Source: Tausonia pullulans (taxonomy: Eukaryota; Basidiomycota; Tremellomycetes; Cystofilobasidiales; Mrakiaceae). From it: a stretch of 64,000 bases of DNA. The position numbers and the translations under genes were made by a program. The stretch lies in the NCBI GenBank assembly GCA_951802195.1, contig OX637630.1:1116001-1180000 (forward strand), written 5' to 3'. The notes beneath the pieces are model-generated. The model made no database searches. It was not told the DNA's origin and saw only the letters and a list, made by a program, of their open reading frames with translations. Shown one piece after another: positions 58,801-64,000 of this stretch (its first letter is position 1; every line of letters starts with the position of its first letter).

Positions 58801-61263
58801 CGCCGTAGGAGATGACCTGAGGTATGAGGTTTGTCAGCGTTCGCGCTTTGTCGGCGCCAGTCGCTCTCGGACCTACCTGGGCAACACAGTCGGAGAAAAA
58901 GTCTTCCTGGAACTGGTTGATTCTCCTGAAGCGGCCGAGCGACGGGGTTTGAGAAACGGAAACCGCCTGATCGGCAGGATCCGGTTCGCCGTGGCGATTG
59001 AACCAGAAGGTCTTGAGCTTGCCGACGTAGGCTCTAAGCTCCGGGGACTTGGCGAGATGTTGCGACTTGGCATGGTTCGGCCGGCTTGCTGGGCTATCAG
59101 GCGTTTGCCACGGAAAGAGGACCCAACCCCATGTGTCGCGGTCGGTACAGGCCAGACCAAAGTTGCCATTCTGGAAGGAGCCGAGCATGAGTAAGTTCAT
59201 CGTCTACAGGAGGAAGAGGAAGAGAAAGAGGAAGCAGACTCAAAACTGACCCGAACCTGGGTGAGTGCCAAGATGTCACCCTTTTTGATGTCTGGCAGCA
59301 TCTCTTTCTGCTCGGGTTTGATGAAGAGGCCGATCGAGCATTCGGCAGTGTGGTCTTCGAGATCAGCCTTGAGGACCCACGATTTCGACTTTGCTGCGAG
59401 TCGAAGTTTTTTTTTTAATTTCTATTAGCCCTAAGCTCACCCAACCCAAGAGAAGCCCGGACCGCCACTACTGACCCACGGAGAGCGTTATTGAATTCAC
59501 GCTGGCAACGATCATGCTATCCTTCAGGTTACCCCCGGAGTCTTTGGCCTCCTTCAGGCACAGCAGCTTGCTTTTCTAGATGAGGTACGGCACAACATAA
59601 GGTGCAAGGCGGGTTGTTTCAGCGACAAGCATGAAGAAGCGATGGATTGACATGCACTTACGCCAACGCTGACTCCCGCCTCAAACCGTCCCTTTAAGAT
59701 CTTGTCCTTCTCGGCCTGTTCAGCCGCCGCCTTCGCCTGGGCGTCCTTTCTCAGCCTCTTCTGCTCGCTCTGAGAGACTCGCCCGCCGCTAACGAATTGC
59801 TGAGGCGCCGCAATGGACGAGGCGTCATCCTTGGATTGGGGGATGGGCGCTCTGCTGGAGGTCGCTTCGGATGAGTGACGTGTGGTTGATGGAGAGGCGA
59901 TCGAAGAGGGCTGAGAGGATGTAGGCTGGAGGGATGGCTGCTGAGGGGGTGAATGGTTGGTGGCATGGAGAGAAGTCGCACGGACGTTTGTGGAGTGGCG
60001 AGCGAGAGGCGTCGTCTCTCCCCTGGAGGCAGGAGCCGGGTCGTCAACGGCCATGACCTCGCTGTCCTCCCCATCTACATCACTATCAGATAACACCGCA
60101 GCCATACTATCGACAAGCTCTCGGAGCTGCTCCTGGTGGGTGATGAGGGCGACGCGCTTCGCTTGGCTGGAGCGAGCGAGTTCATCGATGATGGTCGCAC
60201 GCTGGCGAGCTGAGAGTATGATGCCAAGCTGTGAGACTGCGGCCTCGAAAATGCGGTGAACCTTGCTTGTTCGGCTGGAGGTGGCGCGAGATGAGGAGGG
60301 GCCGGACCCCGCTGATCGGGCTCCGGAGGGAGTGGAGAGAGTCTGTCGAGAAGGGCGTCAGCAGGATCCTGTTTGATATCAGGGTGTCCCTGGGACAGTC
60401 GACATACAGGCTCGAGCGAGCTTCGCCCCTCCGACCGTCTGATCTTGCTAGAGTCCATGCTAGGGGGGAGAAAATGTCAGGTTTGCTTTTTCGGGGTCAG
60501 GGAGAAGACCTGCCACGCGAAGGCTCACTATCGCGTCTCGCCACTCCGAATCGGCGTCCTCTTCAAGGGGGTTTGGTCCTCGTCTGATGGAGGTGTGGCC
60601 GAACGCTTGAGGTGTGGAAACGCGAACGTCTCCTTCTCGTTGTGAATAGATCGGCGAGATCCGGTAGCGGACGCATTGGCAAGAGGATGAGCAGGAACTG
60701 CGTCCGAGATGAGGGCACCACCTGAGAAGAAAGTTGTAAATCTGGACTTAGAGGAAACTGTATCCAGAGCCGCTAACTCACCCTTAAGCGTTGAGTAGAA
60801 GACACCGTTGACGTCCATCGCCGCTCCGTCCGGAAACACGGCCGAGGGGACGTGAACCGCTGAGAGGTCGGGCGCCTTCCAGGTGATACCCTGAACCGAA
60901 AGTGAGACGAGGGATCCATCGACGATCGGGATAGCTAGGGACTGCGAGCCATGGATCTCAACACGGATTTTGCCTCCGGATTTGTTATCCCCTGACAGCT
61001 CGACGAGGTCGCTATTTGGGTGAGCGAGTGTGGGAGGACGCGTGCGAACAGGCGTGACAGTTAGGACTGCTGCACTTAGCGCAAGAGAAAGGGAGGGACA
61101 GCAGTCAATGGTGGCCAGGGGCTCACAGAATGATATGCCCTGGCTTGGGTCGCCTTCCAGCGCAAACACCCGCGAAGAACACGTCGGTCTCTGCGAGCTG
61201 ACGGCCGGCTTGAAGATCGCGAGCGGCGACCTGCCTCTTGCCCGGGAAGGAGGCGGAGGCCAT
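55850..61263 (-). CDS. POT1: POT1-like telomere single-strand DNA-binding protein
   Basis: A long minus-strand gene with over 15 exons. The stop at 55850 is firm; the start at 61263 (MASASFPGKRQVAARDL) is tentative, and the N-terminal ~400 codons might be a separate gene. POT1 binds the telomeric G-strand overhang. Two OB folds share the POT1 pattern of a V-T-D-W/F-T strand followed by a P-F-G...LW strand: CDLWVTDWT with PFGQACFKIELWDDFA (about 58,750-58,620), and DIFVTDFTGN with PFGKYVAKVTLWKS (about 57,970-57,850). An earlier OB strand set lies near 59,540-59,310. A Lys/Glu-rich coiled segment (QSEQKRLRKDAQAKAAAEQA) precedes them. The C-terminus has LRLSGLEVKDLGGALKGTL and two CxxC pairs (CMLC, ICQRC) that could bind zinc as in the third OB fold of human POT1. 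Confidence 0.75.
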
Positions 61264-62240
61264 GGGAGGGTGGAGAAGAGCGGTCTGGTCGATTTGAGAG
61301 GGGGCGGAAATATACGAGAAGAGAATACGGCTATCGGAGAAGAAGAAGGGAAGGGTGGATGTGGTGGTTGAAGCACAAGCTTCGACGCTCGACGCGACTA
61401 AGCCTTTTGAACGCGTGGCTTGCGCGGCGCGTCGAGGTAACGCGGATTTCGGTGGAAGATTGATTCATTATGTCCTTCGCTCTGGTCCTTTCTCTTAAGA
61501 CCAGGGGTAGAGGTCTGGTAGACGCTAGAAGACCCATATATTCCCCAGCTCTCAGAGAAGTTGTGCCTCGTCCGTGCGTTCGACACAAGGAAGGTACACG
61601 TTCATCATCGTTCGTCCATCGCGCTCAGTCTATCTGCCTCCGTCCCCTCTCAGATCTGACAATTGGCCGATAGCTTGAAAATTGGGGCTCGTGATGACGT
61701 TGCTTGCTGCGTTGGATTTGACGTCAAGGGATGTCGAGAGCTGTAGGAGAGTTGAGGGATGTTGTTCGCCAGGAAAGGAGAGGCGGCCTTCAGATCAAGC
61801 GGGATTAGCCTTGAACAGACGATTAGTATGCAATCCAGGGTCACTGCTTGCCTTCCACATCTAGTGAAAGACGGCGAGGCCGGACACACATCCCTATCGA
61901 CGCCGATCCGCTCCTAAGTCTGGAGCCTAGGATTGGCTGAGGTTACAGCATTCTGGAAGTGACGCGCTTCAGGCTCGGGTCGGATGGGGGAGAGAATTGC
62001 GAGGGCAGCTCGCCGAGTCCGCCCATTGTTCTGCGGCTTGCTGAGTGTCACACATCCTCACCGATATTCCTGACCCCCCTCCATCCGGATTTACGAGTAG
62101 ATCATGCTTGATAGACAGGGGGCGAACAAGGGCGATGGAAGTTAGCGGGCCTGGAGGAGATCGAAAGACGGCGGGGTCGAATGAGGGAGTCTGTGTGAGT
62201 GAAGGAGCGCAATGCGATCTTCAGCACTCGGCCATGGTCG
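61264..62240. other. intergenic region, no gene seen
   Basis: About 1 kb between the POT1-like gene and the next minus-strand gene. Short frames only. It includes the POT1 upstream region and perhaps the 3' exons of the neighbouring disordered protein. Confidence 0.45.
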
Positions 62241-63400
62241 TCAAGAGGAAACATGATATCCTACCTGATGCCGGACATGCTCATCTGTGAGGTTAGGGGC
62301 GGCCTGAGGAAAGATAACTTTCAACGGGTCTCCATAGACGTCGCCATCGCCACGGCCCCCTCCACTTGCGTTCGGCCCTGGCTGGGAAAAGGGTTCGACC
62401 TCGGGCCATCGACCAACGGGCGAGACAATATTGGGTGAAATTCTGTCCAGAGGTTGCCCAGGAGGTAGGTAGAAAGTCTGAGACGAAATCGGAGAAGAGC
62501 AGAGCGAGGGAGAGCTCAAGAAGAGGCTCAGGCGTGGGAGATCCTGTCGAACGGGCTCGGCTCGCGGCCCTGGTCTGCTGTAAGGGGTAGGAACCGTGCT
62601 CAGGGAGTCGTTTCCAATCTTGGATGTGATTGAGCCTTGAAGCCCAACATCGTCGAATGCAGGACGGCTCTCGTCAGGCAGCAAATAAGGAGACGGTCGT
62701 TGGAGAGGGGGGCCGTGTGCAGTTGAGGCACGGGGAGAATTGCGGCTTGTCACGTTGAAGGCGAAAACACCGTCATCTGGCTGGGTAGAGATGGAGAGAG
62801 GGTCGCCTGTTGAGCTGGAGAGCAGGCTGTTGGCTGGCAGATGGGTGGTGGCGAGAGTTGGCCGGCTGGAGTAGGCATCGTTCGCCGGACTCCAGGGCGG
62901 GAGCAAGGGTCCGGAGGCGGGCGATAGTGGAGAAGCTCTGAGGACTGGGCTTGAAGTTTCCACTCTGGCGTAAGCCATGCTCATTTGCGGAAGATGAAGC
63001 GGATTGCCCGCCGGAAGCGACGCGAGCGTAGAGAGCAGCCAGGCAGGAGGCGCGCGGAGCTGCGTATCGGAAGTTCAACCGTGTGTATGCGGTTTGTGCT
63101 GGTCAGAAAAGAGCTCACTTGATGCCCTACATCCACATGAGGCCTACTGGGGGCATTCCTGTAAGGGGGGAAGTCGGTCAAGGTGGATCGACAGCACCGC
63201 TGACTTTCGGCTTTCGCTGAGAGCTGCTGCCGAATGTTGTTACGACTCGCTGTCATCGGGCCACGAGTCGGGCTTTCGGCGCTTGCAGAACTCATATCGC
63301 GGACGACATCAAGGGCTTGCTTAGAGAGCTTATCGAGCCGCCGGCTGAGACCGTGGCCAGCGCCATGCTTGAAAGCGTGACGATTGGAGGGTGTCCTCAC
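62241..63400 (-). CDS. disordered protein, family not recognised, ends uncertain
   Basis: Protein-like minus-strand sequence in at least three pieces. A basic helical part (HAFKHGAGHGLSRRLDKLSK, then QALDVVRDMSSASAESPTRG) lies near 63,380-63,210. A middle piece near 63,070-62,990 follows (PRASCLAALYARVASGG). A long Ser/Pro-rich frame occupies 62,984-62,241 and contains GDPLKVIFPQAAPNLTDEHV. The low-complexity make-up fits a regulatory or scaffold protein. I recognise no domain. The gene may begin further right (a candidate ATG lies near 63,615) and may continue through an intron past the stop at 62,241. Confidence 0.35.
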
Positions 63401-63649
63401 GCTCGAGAGCGAGGAGAGTCGAGACGCGACAGAGAGACCTGGTCGGGTGGGAGCCAGATCAGTGGAATGACATCGTCAGTCTTGCGGAGGGTATTGAAAG
63501 CTTGCTTCGGGTGCGTCGTCGGCCTAAGATGCGGCTGCCGTCGCTAGTGTCGTCGTCGTCGGTGGAGACCCTGCATCGAGCCCAGAGCCAGCATCAGCCC
63601 GGAGTTGGACATCATGAAAAGGAAGTCTCTGTTCCAAGACGGTAAGAAG

Positions 63650-64000
63650 AGTTTCACATTGAGGAGGGCAGCTGCTCGGACTTTGATATATCCGAGAAGA
63701 GGGTGGGCTGGATGAGGTGATCGTTGTTGGGAGACAACTTGCAGGACTAGAGTAAGGAATCAGGAGAAGTGGCGCACGCAAACGCCCATTTGACCGCCTT
63801 GGATGGGCCTCTGAAACTGCAACCGAGGGAATTCCTCACTGCAAAGATGTGAATGGGGAAAGATTTAAATAAGAATATTCCGAGTGCTTTTGCTTTCTTG
63901 ACGACTGCTGCTGGCCTGTTTGTCCTCTTGACGACTCGGCCTGCTTGCCCACGCGAGATTTAATGAGAAGGGTCCGCCGGCATCTCCGCTTCCCAAACAA
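63650..64000. other. right edge, no gene seen
   Basis: The last ~350 bp have short frames only and slightly higher A/T near 63,840-63,880. Probably the upstream region of the minus-strand gene to the left. Confidence 0.4.

Overview
This window looks like nuclear chromosomal DNA of a basidiomycete yeast-like fungus, most likely a tremellomycete such as Trichosporonales; the clade is my inference, the fungal identity is solid. Coding sequence is GC-rich with C or G favoured at third codon positions. Genes are packed on both strands and cut by many short introns, mostly 50-110 nt, with GT...YAG ends. I found no rRNA, CRISPR array or intact mobile element, and no tRNA that I trust. Exon boundaries were worked out by hand from reading frame, splice signals and family motifs, so single junctions may be off.

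Left part (1-24.8 kb): the 3' end of an NRPS-like carrier-reductase enzyme; a leucine-rich-repeat-like protein; the replication licensing ATPase Cdc6; folylpolyglutamate synthase (minus); a secreted GPI-type protein of the 'macrofage activating glycoprotein' family with 14 small exons; the Mediator kinase-module subunit Med12/Srb8 (minus, about 6.3 kb); the ESCRT-II subunit Snf8/Vps22, divergent from MED12; and a secreted DUF1524 HNH-type nuclease.

Middle part (25-47.5 kb): mitochondrial ribosomal protein mL43 with one very long intron; a DUF1771-Smr protein with a Gln-rich N-terminus; a small EMI1-like Cys protein (minus); a six-BRCT scaffold of the Rtt107/Brc1 type; an aromatic-L-amino-acid decarboxylase; a doubtful small membrane protein; telomerase reverse transcriptase (minus, about 5.5 kb); and, divergent from it, a Siw14/Oca-type tyrosine phosphatase relative whose catalytic Cys and Arg are replaced.

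Right part (47.5-64 kb): a possible small tail-anchored protein; an aldo/keto reductase (minus); an ABM-domain monooxygenase-like protein; a vacuolar carboxypeptidase S-type M20 peptidase; a POT1-like telomere end-binding protein (minus, tandem OB folds and a C-terminal CxxC pair); and a disordered protein I do not recognise.

Most genes are unrelated housekeeping genes. The theme that stands out is chromosome-end and replication biology: TERT and POT1 lie about 10 kb apart, with Rtt107/Brc1 and Cdc6 in the same window. I did not find a clearly new multi-gene system. The best leads are the catalytically dead Oca-type phosphatase, the TERT-POT1 neighbourhood, the 803-nt mL43 intron, the micro-exons and two GC-AG introns.
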